From contig OU452224.1 of NCBI GenBank assembly GCA_911728455.2, positions 1,798,001 to 1,862,000 of the forward strand: 64,000 bases of DNA, given 5' to 3'. Source of the stretch: Marthasterias glacialis (Eukaryota > Echinodermata > Asteroidea > Forcipulatida > Asteriidae). Position 1 is the stretch's first letter, and each line of letters starts with the position of its first letter. Below the pieces are notes generated by a model. The model was not told the DNA's origin and ran no database searches. It worked only from the letters and a program-made list of their open reading frames with translations. Positions 13,086 through 24,200 of this stretch are shown one piece after another. A program made the translations under genes and the position numbers.

Positions 13086-14626
13086 AAGGCTTCTAACGAG
13101 TGGGGGACATGTCCCCCCGTCCCCCACCAATCAACGCCCTTGCCCTCGGAAATATTGTCAGAATGTTGACCTATTTCCTTCCTCCATGGTACGGTAGTGA
13201 ACAGTGCAGTGCTAACTGTTTAGTGTTAGTGTTAAGTGCTAGTGCTACTGCAGTCCGACCTAGTGAATGAGTGAGTTATCAATCAAACTCAAAGTCAAAG
13301 TCAAACACAAAGACGTCGACTGTCATGAACTGTGCCAGTGACAGTAAAAACAGTTATTTGTAGCAGCAAAAAAATGCTGAAAATATTGCAGTTTCATTCT
13401 GATATCTCCAAACGTACAACTTCAACAAACAGGTGATAAAATTTGAAACTTTACCTGGTATTTTGTGCCAATTTGCTATTCATATATCGCGGCTGTCTGA
13501 TGTCTAGTATCCAGACTCTGCTCAATTGCACTCGTACACTATAATAAACAACACCATATGTTTCTCAAAACAAAATTCAAGGAAAATTCAATTCTCAATC
13601 GGTGATACACGTAAAGAAAATTATTCACGATTTTTTAACAATTAGTTGTAAATTTCACATGTTAAGAAATGCTTTGTGTAACTAGACAGTGTATTATTTA
13701 CAATTTAACTTAAAATAAACACACAGATTACTATGTACATCTTGTTGGAGCGATTTGTATGAAAATAAGCCTTATTGCGTCACCCCTCATCTCCTATACC
13801 TACCCATTTAAGAGTGGATGAATCCAACTTGTCAAGCGGTAGGTTAAAACCAATCAAGTTGCTCAATTTCCAAGAGTTTTTTTTCAGCGCAGTTTTCGGA
13901 ATTTCGTCTGGTTGTTTTTTGTTGTTTTTGAAAGTTTTATTGTGGCAGTGCAAGTCACAAGGTAAGTTTTGTTTTGTTTAATTAGCTGAACTACTTATTT
14001 GTCACTCACTAAATACTTGGTTAGTATTACTATTACTATTATTACTAATATTAGCGCTTCACACGACATTAAACATGTTCAACTAACTCAGAACTAGCCT
14101 CATCAAATTTCAATACGTACGCGCAACCCAAAGCCGAACACCATGATTTACAATTACAATTACATGAATTACAACACACAATTTTTACACATGCTTGGTG
14201 TCACCTTTTTAATAATATCACTCAACTCGTTAGTAAACAAGTAAAATGAATAATAATAGCCTACCTAAACCTTTGGGTTTATAAATACCACCCTAATGTA
14301 TGTAATTTAATTAAGCAAATTTCTTTTCGGATTAGGAAACCAGAATAATGTATCGATAAATGAGAATTCGGGCTCACAACCACACTATCAATGATTGAGG
14401 GCGCTGTTGCTTAATAACATTAACAGGGCGCTTACTAAACTTACCTTGACAAAGTTGCATATTTTGCTTTTATTTTTGGTGACTGTCTCATGTTAGTGTC
14501 ATTGTGTTTCCCCTGATTCACTTCAGCAGGTAGCCTTTATTACTTCACCTTAAACATGATTTTATTGTGTTTTATCAGTTTTCATTTTAGCTTTTCTAAA
14601 TGATGTTATTTCATACCCGACATAGA

Positions 14627-14735
14627 CCCAGTATTAGGGCGCTGAACTCCTTTTTTGAGATTTTGACATTATTGCTAGTGGTACAACCGATAATGTCAAA
14701 ATCTCAAAAAAGGAGTTCAGCGCCCCAGTTACTGG
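14627..14735. repeat. Foldback element 1
   Basis: Left arm 14637-14672 (starting 'gggcgctgaactcc', ending 'gacattat') and right arm 14690-14725 are near-perfect reverse complements around a 17-base loop. The outer 'ccagta' and 'tactgg' bases extend the symmetry. A second foldback with the same outer motif follows at 14903-15019. Confidence 0.75.
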
Positions 14736-14902
14736 ACAGTTCAAGCAAAGGTATGGCTACCAATCAACGTTTGCTGCTATTACTTTATAAACTTATCTTA
14801 CAAGTTATTTAAAGTTAATTTAAAGTTACTATACATGTTTTTTCATCAAATAATTAGAAAATCCTGGCTCCTGTATCCTGTTTTTTTCATCAGTAAGAAA
14901 AT

Positions 14903-15019
14903 CCTAGATCCAGTAACTGGGGCAATGTACTCCTTTTTTTATCGGTCGCACTAGCTAGTACGACTGATAAAATGTCAAAAATCTCAAAAAGGAGTACAGC
15001 GCCCAAGTTACTGGGTCTA
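14903..15019. repeat. Foldback element 2
   Basis: Arms begin 'ccagtaactggggc' and 'gtactcctttttt' and are mirrored by 'aaaaaggagtac', 'agcgcccaagttactgg'. It resembles the foldback at 14627-14735 in outer sequence but has a different loop. Between them lies 'aaaatcctagatcc'-type sequence that also recurs just after this element. Confidence 0.7.
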
Positions 15020-15136
15020 AAATCCTAGCTTCTATACCAGTTTTTTCTTTTTTATCAGTTGGAGAGCCACAAAAAAGTCAGGACACATTTTTTCTATCAA
15101 GTAATAAACCATAAGGGAAACTGACTCGGTAAAATT

Positions 15137-15301
15137 TATGTCAATTTCGGGGTGAACAAAGAAAAATTGACTAGAAAGGGATTTGAGCCTGGGACCTCCG
15201 GATTGGTGTGCCGGCGCCCTACCAACTGAGCTTGTTGTATTGGTGGTCTCCCTATTTTGTTCATATCTAGTAATTTTTTCTTTGTTCAACCCCAAATTGA
15301 C
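15137..15301 (-). mobile_element. tRNA-derived SINE-like element with inverted termini, copy 1
   Basis: Read on the minus strand, the core has an A-box-like 'agctcagttggtagggcgcc' and a B-box-like 'ggctcaaatccc', the spacing of a tRNA-derived pol III promoter. Both flanks carry the same 'tttctttgttcaaccccaaattgac'-type block in opposite orientation, giving inverted termini around the tRNA-like core. Related copies lie at 40615-40735 (plus) and 40980-41120 (minus). Confidence 0.75.
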
Positions 15302-15552
15302 ATTTGTTTTCAGATAGCTTTGATTTTTATAAGTTTAGTATGCCTTTGTCGTAATACTTTTTAAGAAGAGTTTCAACATTAATTTTGTTTATTTTGCTAA
15401 TATTATTACAATAAAAACAAATATCATATTTGTTAATGTTTTATTATTGGTCAGACATTACTGTTGTTCAACATAAAACTTTAAGTACAGGATTTATTTT
15501 TTACTTAAAGTTTTATAAGTAAATCCTTTTATTATTGTCTTTAACTTAGATG

Positions 15553-15832
15553 ATAGGAAGAAACTATTACTAGTAAGCTTGCGGGTACAACCATGTAAAA
15601 ATAACTCTTTTGTGAGATGTGTTGGCTCTGAAAAGAGCCGGTGTGGTCTCGACGTTTCAAACAGTATACTCTGATCGTCTTCTGATCGTCTTCATTCTCC
15701 TGAAGACGATCAGAGTATACTGTTCGAAACGTCGAGACCACACCGGCTCTTTTCAGAGCCAACACATCTCACAAAAAGAGTTATTTTTACATGGTTGTAC
15801 CCGCAAGCTTACTAGTAATAGTTTCTTCCTAT
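15553..15832. repeat. 280-bp near-perfect palindrome
   Basis: Left arm begins 'ataggaagaaactattac' and the right arm ends with its reverse complement 'gtaatagtttcttcctat'. The arms are about 130 bp with only a few differences and a centre near 15690 holding a partial duplication of 'tgatcgtcttc'. Because of the symmetry the same peptide (MLALKRAGVVSTF...) is readable from both strands; these are not genes. A 13-base direct repeat 'aacttagatgata' lies at 15543-15555 and 15865-15877. Confidence 0.9.
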
Positions 15833-16054
15833 TTCCCACACCATGCAAAGCTTCAAACATCACCAACTTAGATGATATTTATGGTATACAATTCATAGTA
15901 AAATGACTTTCACTCAGCACAAATTTGTTTACTCCTTAGACCTTCTTAATTCCAAACCTCTACAATTGTTTTCCTTTACAGAAAGGAGGGAAGTGTGTCT
16001 TAAAATGAAGTTCTCAATCTTGTCTCTACTCACTCGCCCCTCTATCTCTGTTTC

Positions 16055-19000
16055 TCACAGGTGAGTAATTTCTTGTTCATCTGATTGTTCAGTATCATTA
16101 ATATATCCTGGATTTGAAACCCCAAACCCATCTTCATTTTTGCGGCTACCAATGCTTTCATTATCATCATCAAAACCCTCGGTCTCTGTCTCATCTATCG
16201 ACCACTCTTGACAGGGAATGCCAGATTCTTCACTGATCTCATCCTTGTCAGAGACAGATTCGGAAGCTGGGATTTTGCTGCTTGCTGTTTTGCCATCAAA
16301 AGATGACATTTCCAAGCAGGCAGAAATCTTTTTGAATTCATCATATTGTTGAATTGATGGACAATCATCATCGTCAAAATGAGGGGCTTTAACACTGGCA
16401 TCAACATTATATTCATTCTCGTGATCTGTTTTGTGTTCATTTTTGATAACATCTTTGTTTTTGGTGACATTATCTTCCAAACATGATCCAATTTCTGAAA
16501 TACCAAAAGGAGAATCATGTTCTGTACACACTTGGACATTGTTTTCATTCCCTTTATTATAATCATTGATATCCCTGCATTCATCTAATTGTCTTTTTAT
16601 TATTTCCTCATCACATGGGGAATTTCTTTGTTGACCCCTCTCACAACTACTTTCACCATCCACTCCCTCTGCCTCTTGGTTTTGGACAGTCTCACCCTTG
16701 ACCTCATGACAGTTCTCACTTTCTAACTCACATTCTTCCCTCATAAAAAATATTGGATTAACTCTTCCTCCATCTTCCACATTAAATTGATTAAGACCAA
16801 ATTCGAACTCCTCCATGTTCTCCCCTTCTGCTTCGATAGCTCGTTTTTGTCGTTCCTTCTTTGCTCGCTGGAGGAAGTAGATAACTATTACTAACAATGC
16901 ACCTGTCATCATTACGGAACCGGCGGAATAAAAGGAATAATCGTAGCTTCCAAGTGCATCATAAAACCAACCTTATAGAAGAAGCATAACATTAAAGAAA
17001 ATTAATAATATCGTTAATCATGAAAATTGGGGTGGGGCCGTAATTAAGAACTAAACTCGTCAGGTGAACACAAACATGTTTAGAGCCACTTTATGAAATT
17101 AAAAAGTAAATATACAAAAGAGATTAAGTCATTTCTTTGTCTGAAAAATTTATACGAACCTGCTAATGCACCACCAGTGATTTCACCAACCCCCCAAGCA
17201 AGCAGAAGTAGAGCTGTCACTGTAGTAATTTGTGAAGGTTTTATTGCAACAATTCGAGGAAGCAGCATAATGGTCACAGAGGCGGCACCACTGGAAAGCC
17301 CATGAATCACTGCCACAAATGCCAAAATGCTGAAAATCGTCAAAAGTGGAGTGATGAATGTTGCTGCAGCACAGATTGTCAGGGAGACAGAGTAGCCGAT
17401 TTCAGGCTTGAGAAATCCCTTATCCACAATCCAGCCGATGTTAATTCTACCCATGGAGCTTCCACCACCCATCAGGGTCAATAGCAAGGCAGACTGGGTT
17501 GATTCGATACCGACAGACTCGGCACGAGATACAAGGTGATACGTAGTTGATGCCCATCCGAAACCGTGCGCCAGAGCCACAAGGAGCATGAGAACAAAAC
17601 TAGTGTTGCGAAGAAGTTTAGAAGACTTTCTTAAGAAATACGTTACTTCACTGGACTTTTCTTTTACAAGGTTGAAAAAGAATGCTGAGAAGGGTAGTGG
17701 ATGGATAGGACTATCAGAGTCTTCTTGCTCTCGGATCTGATCATCGTTTGGATTTTTGATGGCTGTTAAGATGAATGGGTTCCAGTAATTGTTCTCAATT
17801 ATGGGGAAATCTTCTTCTGAAGATTCAGACTCCATGCTTTCAATCCTGCTGGTATCTTCAGAGTCATCCATCGTTGTTATAGAGACAACACCCGAGTCAG
17901 CCTCAAATATTGACCCATCAGCAAGATTTGTACTCGGTCTATGTGGGTAAAGTGTAAAATTGTCCCGTCCAAAAACTGATGGATTACAAAATGAAACACC
18001 TTTTTCAAATGTCTTTGCCTTCTCAAAATCCTTGGCAGTGCCTTCATCATTTGGAGCTTTCACTTCGTTTGGAACATCTTTCCTCATGGACTGATGTGTG
18101 TTTTTCGGAGTTGGATTTTTAAATTTTAGAGGCCGAAAGAGGGCGCCTGCGGGTATGGCATGAAGTGACAATGCTGCTACAATCATGAGGGATCCCCTCC
18201 AACCATACTGATCGACGAGATAGGTGTAAAGTGGTGGGAATACTAGCTGGCCTATACTGACTCCAGCTGACGCTATGCCAAATGCCAGGGTCAAACGCTT
18301 GTTGAAATACTGTCCCAGAGCTGCGAAGGTCGAGTTGACGCACATGCTCATCCCAAATGCTGTTGAGAATCAAAGAGGATCATCCTTACATTAATAAGCC
18401 CAGTGACAGCAAAGTTAGCCCTTACCAAGCTTTTTAAATTTCCACATTTTAACATGACCCATGAGGAATTTGACTTTAATCTCTCCCCCCCCCCCCCCCC
18501 CCACAACCTCCTGGCCATTATTATTTACGGACCAATTGAACTTTCCTAAGGCCTGGAACGTTTTTTGATTGTTTGTTTGTTTTACACCATCCCTACTTTC
18601 TCTTCACAATGAAAGGTTTTGATAGTTTCGTCCTCAGTAAAAAAAAAAGGAAATTCCGTAGACATTTTTGAGCAAAAAACACGGCTTATGCAAATACAGC
18701 CAAATTGTGAAAATCTTTGTATTTTGTAAGACGCAGATCCAGATGATTTCTTTTAAAAGAGGCCATAAATTGAATTGCACTCACCCGTGAAAAATCCCAG
18801 AGTGATGATTAGGAAAAGGATGTCAGTCGATCGGGAAGATATCAGCATCCCGAGTGATGCCACAAAGCCACCAAGCATTGCTGCAGAACGAGGACCATAC
18901 CTCGTACACATTGACCCGGCTAAAGGACCTTGAATCGAAAGAAATGAGTGAACGGTTTTACCTCAATTTCAGTTTAGTTCTCTATTTTTTTTGTGTTTAA

Positions 19001-19710
19001 TCTGTTATGCCCTGTCATTCGCTTCACTGAGATATCCACTTCCCTGCCCCATCTCATTGATGACACGTTCAACAACTAATTCACATAAAGTAAACAGTTC
19101 TGACAATTGATTTCACTTTATTTGCCTAAAACTGAGGGGAAAAATCTCACATAACATGCATAATGGGGGCATGTATTGAAATGGAAGGAAAGGAATGCTT
19201 AGCTTAACCAAAATATAATGCATTATAAGGAGTTTTGGAACGCTGTTTGACACCAATCATTAATATTGATGCTGTGAAATAGTTTGAGAAAATTTTTCAG
19301 AAAAAAACTGTTGCACAAACTATTGTTTACAATGCTCTGAAAGTGATAGTATTGAATATAAAAAAAACAATAGTAGGCTACTTGATGGATGCAAAATACT
19401 CACTCAAAACACCAAGCATGAATGAACAAATAGAGATGACGAGACTTGTTTCAGCAGCACTGCCATCAAAATGCTCCATCCATATATACACATACACTGA
19501 CACCGAAGCAATGAATCCAAGTGCCGTTAATTGCATAATAAATCCGCCCAGAAGGACCATCCAAGCCCAGCCCGAGTCCAGTGCCTCTGGTTTGGTCTTT
19601 GGGCCCGCAGACTTGGAATCTTCTTTCTTCTTATTTGTTTCAATTTTGTTGGCCAATTCATTTTCATCCTCTGTTTCTGATTTGCATGTACAATTTTCTG
19701 TTTCTTTCAT
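16055..19710 (-). CDS. SLC16/monocarboxylate-transporter-like protein A
   Basis: Predicted major-facilitator plasma-membrane carrier of the SLC16 family; the substrate is not inferable. Exons on the minus strand are 19710-19404, 18928-18785, 18359-17160 and 16971-16055, all splitting codons in phase 1, giving 855 aa. Family signatures are DSGWAWMVLLGGF before TM1 (the SLC16 DGGWGW motif), YFNKRLTLAFGIASAG before TM5 (the YFxKRRxLAxGxAxAG motif) and YGWRGSLMI entering TM6. About 12 membrane segments are visible. The loop between TM6 and TM7 (about residues 228-402) and the C-tail (about residues 590-855) are long, acidic and Ser-rich, which makes the protein much larger than typical members of about 430-560 aa. 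Protein B, next upstream on this strand, is a tandem paralogue with identical intron positions. I cannot assign a specific SLC16 orthologue. Confidence 0.88.
18485..18502. repeat. Poly-C run
   Basis: Eighteen consecutive C residues in intron 2 of the first SLC16-like gene. It is likely polymorphic or prone to sequencing error, and no function is implied. Confidence 0.9.
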
Positions 19711-20623
19711 TGTCTTGTTTTCTTTTTGAAAGAAGCCTACTTGTCCAAGGCAGCAAGCATACTAAGTCTGTATGTTCATTGTTCGAGTCAGAAGTTGAAA
19801 TTGACAATATTTTTTAAGCCTGTGGAAGCATTGTATCCAGAAGTTCAATAACAAAACAATTGAGCCAGAATTTTCTAGTTCCAATTAAGTATCTGTTATT
19901 AATAATGTGTGATAACATCTATGGTGAGGGAGTTTGTTTATTGGTTTAACTTTTTGAAAAAGCTAGTTAAATATATTTGGGTCCGTGGTGTAATGTGTAT
20001 GTCCTGCAGGACTAAAACTCGAACTCTGCACTACTATAAATTCACAGTATAAACAGAACTCTCGTTAAAACCAGCTTGAACTGGTTCCATCACCAACGAG
20101 ACTCTCTTCCTGGGATATAACTGTTTTGAAATTGTCCCCATGTTTATTAGCCAGAAGACGCTTATCTTGTGGCATTATGCGAGGTTAACAAACAGTTGAA
20201 TGAGCCATTAACCTTGATGGACTTTGCATCGGCAATATTTAAACATCTGCTGTGAAAGTTAACAATACTGTGTCAATACTAATCTACTTATTGCTAAAAT
20301 CTCGCATTATAATATCTCACAATTGAAATGTAAACCGGGTTGTTTTAAGCCACTATAAAGTACAAAAAAAAACACACTTTTTTAGTATTTTTTTATTTTG
20401 TTAATTTTTTATTCTCTATTTTCTTTTGACACAATATATTTAGGTATTAAAACTAATTCCATCCGCAGAACGAAAGGGTTTCGTATAGTGGATGTGTTAT
20501 ATATTTGTATATATTGAAACAAAATGAGCATACGTTAAAAATAGAACTTAAACTACTCTTTTGTAAATATTTAGTTTCTACGACGCAATTACTAAACTGA
20601 TTAATATATCTACTTTCCTTTAG

Positions 20624-20729
20624 GCACATAGATCATGTTTACAAAATTCGAGATGGCCATGAGACACTTTGACGCTGAAATTGTCAAGTATAACGTCAGG
20701 CAACGAACTGCACATTGTTTCAGAATAAA
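20624..20729 (+). other. Orphan exon-like segment
   Basis: Preceded by a pyrimidine-rich acceptor ('tactttcctttag') and followed by a consensus donor (GTAAGT at 20730). An ATG at 20635 opens a 31-codon frame to the donor, in phase 2, beginning MFTKFEMAMRHFD. The other two frames are closed, so it could be a first coding exon of a plus-strand gene or a non-coding exon. No partner exons were recognised and the peptide matches no family I know. Confidence 0.25.
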
Positions 20730-20899
20730 GTAAGTCAGCTATTCTTTTTATACGTACAACCTGTCATACAATATGCACTATGTAGTTAATCAAAACTAAT
20801 AAGAGCAGACTGTGTATTTATAATTTGGTATAATTTCTATATTCATTACACTTAAGGATAGTAAGTGTAATAACAACTGATACAAAAGGCTGATTAGTG

Positions 20900-21116
20900 C
20901 ACTCTAAAAACTACCAGAACTATCAGAATTGACACGAACTCCGGGTCCCATGGGGCTTGACCCATTTCTTTGTCAGGCTTGAAATGAATTCTGCGTCAAT
21001 TTGACCCAGTTTTGGGTTATTTTGACACAGATTCCAAGTCATACTGACCCAGAAATGGGTCAGCCCCATAGAGACCCAGAAGTCGGGTCAATTCTGACCC
21101 GGTAAATTTTAGAGTG
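20900..21116. mobile_element. MITE-like element with CACTCTAAAA termini
   Basis: The outer ends are 'cactctaaaa' and 'ttttagagtg'. Inverted similarity continues inward through 'agaattgac', 'gggtccc/gggacc', 'tggggcttgaccc' and 'gggtcagcccca'. The element is about 217 bp and rich in GACCC/GGGTC words. Non-coding. Confidence 0.7.
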
Positions 21117-21293
21117 TGATAACATTGAAGGAAATGCCCACTGCTACCATTTTATGAAAAACATACTTTGTATATCTTTGCGGTTCTTAACTAAAGCTCA
21201 CAAGTGAAATTGATTTGTGCTTTGTTCACATTATTTTCATTGTCATCTGTCAGAAACTTATCTAAATGATATGCCGCTCTCCGGAGAGTAGGC

Positions 21294-24200
21294 CTACATG
21301 AGGCTGTCAATGCCTGAATCGTCACTTAGTTCAGAATTGGATTTGGTTGAAGATTGTGACAGATGTTCATAATTTTTCTCGTCTTGACAACTTTTGTTGT
21401 CAGCAAAAGCATTTTCTGAACACATTTCGACGGTCACCTCTTTAACACACATGGTTTTATTGGCATCGTCTTGCTCTTCAGATTCATTGGAACTGTAATT
21501 AGAACAAATTATTTCAACTTGTATCACCTCTTCCTCGGGCATTATGTTGCTTTTCAGATACTTACTTTCATTATTATCACCCGTATTTCCACGCTCAGAC
21601 AAAACTCCTCTACTTATTTCATTTCCATACTCTAGATTCCCCAAATCCATATGTTCTGTTATAAAGAAAATCGGATTAACTTCACCCCCATCCTCGAAAC
21701 TTGCTTTGGTACTTTTGGCATCGAACTTGTTCAACCCAGCTTCGGCCATGTCAACTTTGTCATCTGAAGCTGGTGAGTGATGTCTTCCTTCAATCACTCT
21801 TTGTAGGAAGTAACCAAAAAGTGTCAGCAATGCTGCAATGGCCATCATGGATCCCGCGGCATAAAATGAGCAGTCGTAACTCCCAAGAGAATCATAAAAA
21901 TACCCTATGTAATCAAAATAAAAGTAAATTTCTTTTGAAATAAAAATTAATGAAAGAGGAAACGTGCCCATTTTTAATTATAGCATAACAGCGAAACAAA
22001 TGGCAAGATTTTGAAATACTCATCAACCCCATCAGGTATACATAAATAAATACCTTTGTTGTGATTTCTTGTGAGAGCTCAAAACTTTATCCAAGTTAAA
22101 ATCCTAACAAGTGTTTATCATAACAATTACTGATGGCTCAAAAATAAAGCCCAATAAGGAATGTTGCTTTTTGTTATTTTAAAAATTTAAAACTAAAAGG
22201 CCTGCATAAATCAGCTTAATACCAAATAAGAATTTTGCACAAACCTGCCATAAAGCCACCAGTTATTTCGCCAATACCCCAAGCAAGGAGCACCAATGCC
22301 GTTGATGCCGTGGTTTCCTCTGGTTTCACAAAAATTCGAGAGAGCAGCATGATCGCCACCATTGCTGCCCCACTAGACATCCCTTGAATTACATATATCA
22401 CTGCTAACAGCCAGTATGATACAACATTCGGTATCACATAAGTGGCTAGAGAGCAGATGACTAAAGCCAAGCAGTAACTGAATTCAACTCGAAGGAAATT
22501 TTTGTCCATGATCCAGCCGATGTTGATTCTGCCAATTAAGCTGCCAACTCCGACAAATGTTAGAAGCAATGCAGATGCATCGGTTCCAATCCCAACAGAC
22601 TCAGCTCGTGCAACCGTGTGATACGTAGTCGAAGACCATCCATAACCATGCAACGTAGAAGCTATCATTTCTATAACAAAATTGGGATTGCAAAGTAGAC
22701 TTGAAAGATAAAAGTATTTGTTTATGAGTTTCAGAGATTTATTGAGAGTTATCTTTACTCGACTGCAAAGAGGAACAGATTTAGATATTTGGTCGAAGGA
22801 TTCCTGCATGGCGTTGTCAAACTGCTCCTCAAGAGACTGTTCTAATTTTGTTATGATGAAGGTGTTCCAGTATCTATTCTCCAAAGTAGAAAATCCTACT
22901 TCTAAACTAGAGACCAACGAGTGGGAGTCATTCTTATTATCATCCTGGACATCACTTGTTGTCATAGAAACTACATCTGTCTCTCCCTTAATGGATCCAT
23001 GTGCAAAGGGTGTTTCGCGCGAGGAAAGAATGAAATTGTCAAAATTGTTTTGCGATGAATAATCATCAGTTCCTGCCTCATCTTTTCCCTCGTTGTTATT
23101 TAAATGTCCTAAGTTGGTCACTTCAAGTTTGGTATCATCGGATTTAGTCGGAATTTTGTTCTTAGATGATCCTTTACTTTTTCTGGTCTTCAGTGGTCGG
23201 ATGAGGGCGCCAGCAGCAACCACGTGAAACGTCATAGCGGCTACAATCATCATAGACCCTCTCCATCCGTATTGGTCAATGAGGTAGTTATAGAGAGGAG
23301 GAAATGCCAGTTGCCCAATACCAACACCAGTTGCTGCCAAGCCAAACGCCAATTTTAACCGTTTATTGAAGTACATTCCAACTGAGACAAAAACTGGGTT
23401 GAAGGAAAGGCTTATTCCAAATCCTGTTTGGACCAAAACAAAATCGTATTTTTGTAAATAGTGTGTGGGCTGTACTTTATAAACAGGAAGCACAAGTCCT
23501 GTTCAACATAATTCTTGAAGAAAGGTTAAATACTTTCCCATGAGTGTATAAGAAAAAATGAATAACAAAGTTTTCTAGATATAGGATTATTATAAATTAG
23601 GCATGATTTGTTTGCAGTAATGGTAGCCCAGACAGAGAAATTAAACCGAAGTCACCCCTACACCGCACAGTTTGAAATTGAAAGATATAATTTGAATGGA
23701 GGCGATTGATTGATTAGTTCACTGTACCATACATGTATAAAGAATGTGCAAGTAATTGTCACTCACCAGTAAAAATACCAAGACTAAAGATGAGGAATAA
23801 GATGTCCGTAGCCTGTGAGGAAATGAGCATGCCTGTTGTTGTTAGAACGCCACCCACCATTGCCGTTGCACGGGCACCAAATTTGGAACAAGACGCCCCT
23901 GCCACCGGACCTGTTAAGTCATCAGATTGTTAGGCCTATGCAGTTTTTTTAACACCCTGAATAGTTGGCCAGGCAATAAAATTCGCAGGAACGAGATAGT
24001 TTTAATATAAATATAAAATCTCACCAAATTGCCAATGGCATGAAATAATTTTTGGCAGAACCCGCCTTTGATGTGATGATCAGTGCTTAACCAACTTTGT
24101 GCCAAGCAAGAATGAAATTATTTTAGACCTCGAGATGCTATCAGCCTGATCAACACTTTTGTGATTCTGAATCATATAAGAAGAAAAAAAATTAAGGAGA

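Larger units (their letters stand above)
12224..16054. other. Intergenic region between DONSON and the first SLC16-like gene
   Basis: Holds the DONSON 5' flank (12224 to about 13.5 kb, with no clear TATA box) and a G-run near 12758. From 14.6 kb onward it is filled with repeats annotated separately. The terminal part (about 15.5-16.05 kb) should contain the 3' UTR of the transporter gene. No supportable protein-coding exon was seen; the ORFs here are short and overlap palindromes or repeats. Confidence 0.5.
19711..21293. other. Intergenic between the two SLC16-like genes
   Basis: AT-rich. It contains the promoter side of gene A (19711 onward), an orphan exon-like segment at 20624-20729, and a MITE-like element at 20900-21116. 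Candidate 3' UTR sequence of gene B lies below 21294. No third transporter fragment was recognised. Confidence 0.5.

Noticed and set aside
12604..13197. Several overlapping ORFs of 64-94 aa upstream of DONSON
   Set aside because: Low complexity, no domain, overlapping on both strands, and no splice or start context. Probably chance frames in the promoter region.
15180..15240. Possible tRNA gene on the minus strand
   Set aside because: It has A- and B-box motifs but no cloverleaf-compatible acceptor stem. The flanks are a repeat shared with two other loci, so it is better explained as a SINE.
15541..15906. Two ORFs beginning MLALKRAGVVSTF, one on each strand
   Set aside because: They mirror each other because they lie on the arms of the 280-bp palindrome, which is not evidence for coding.
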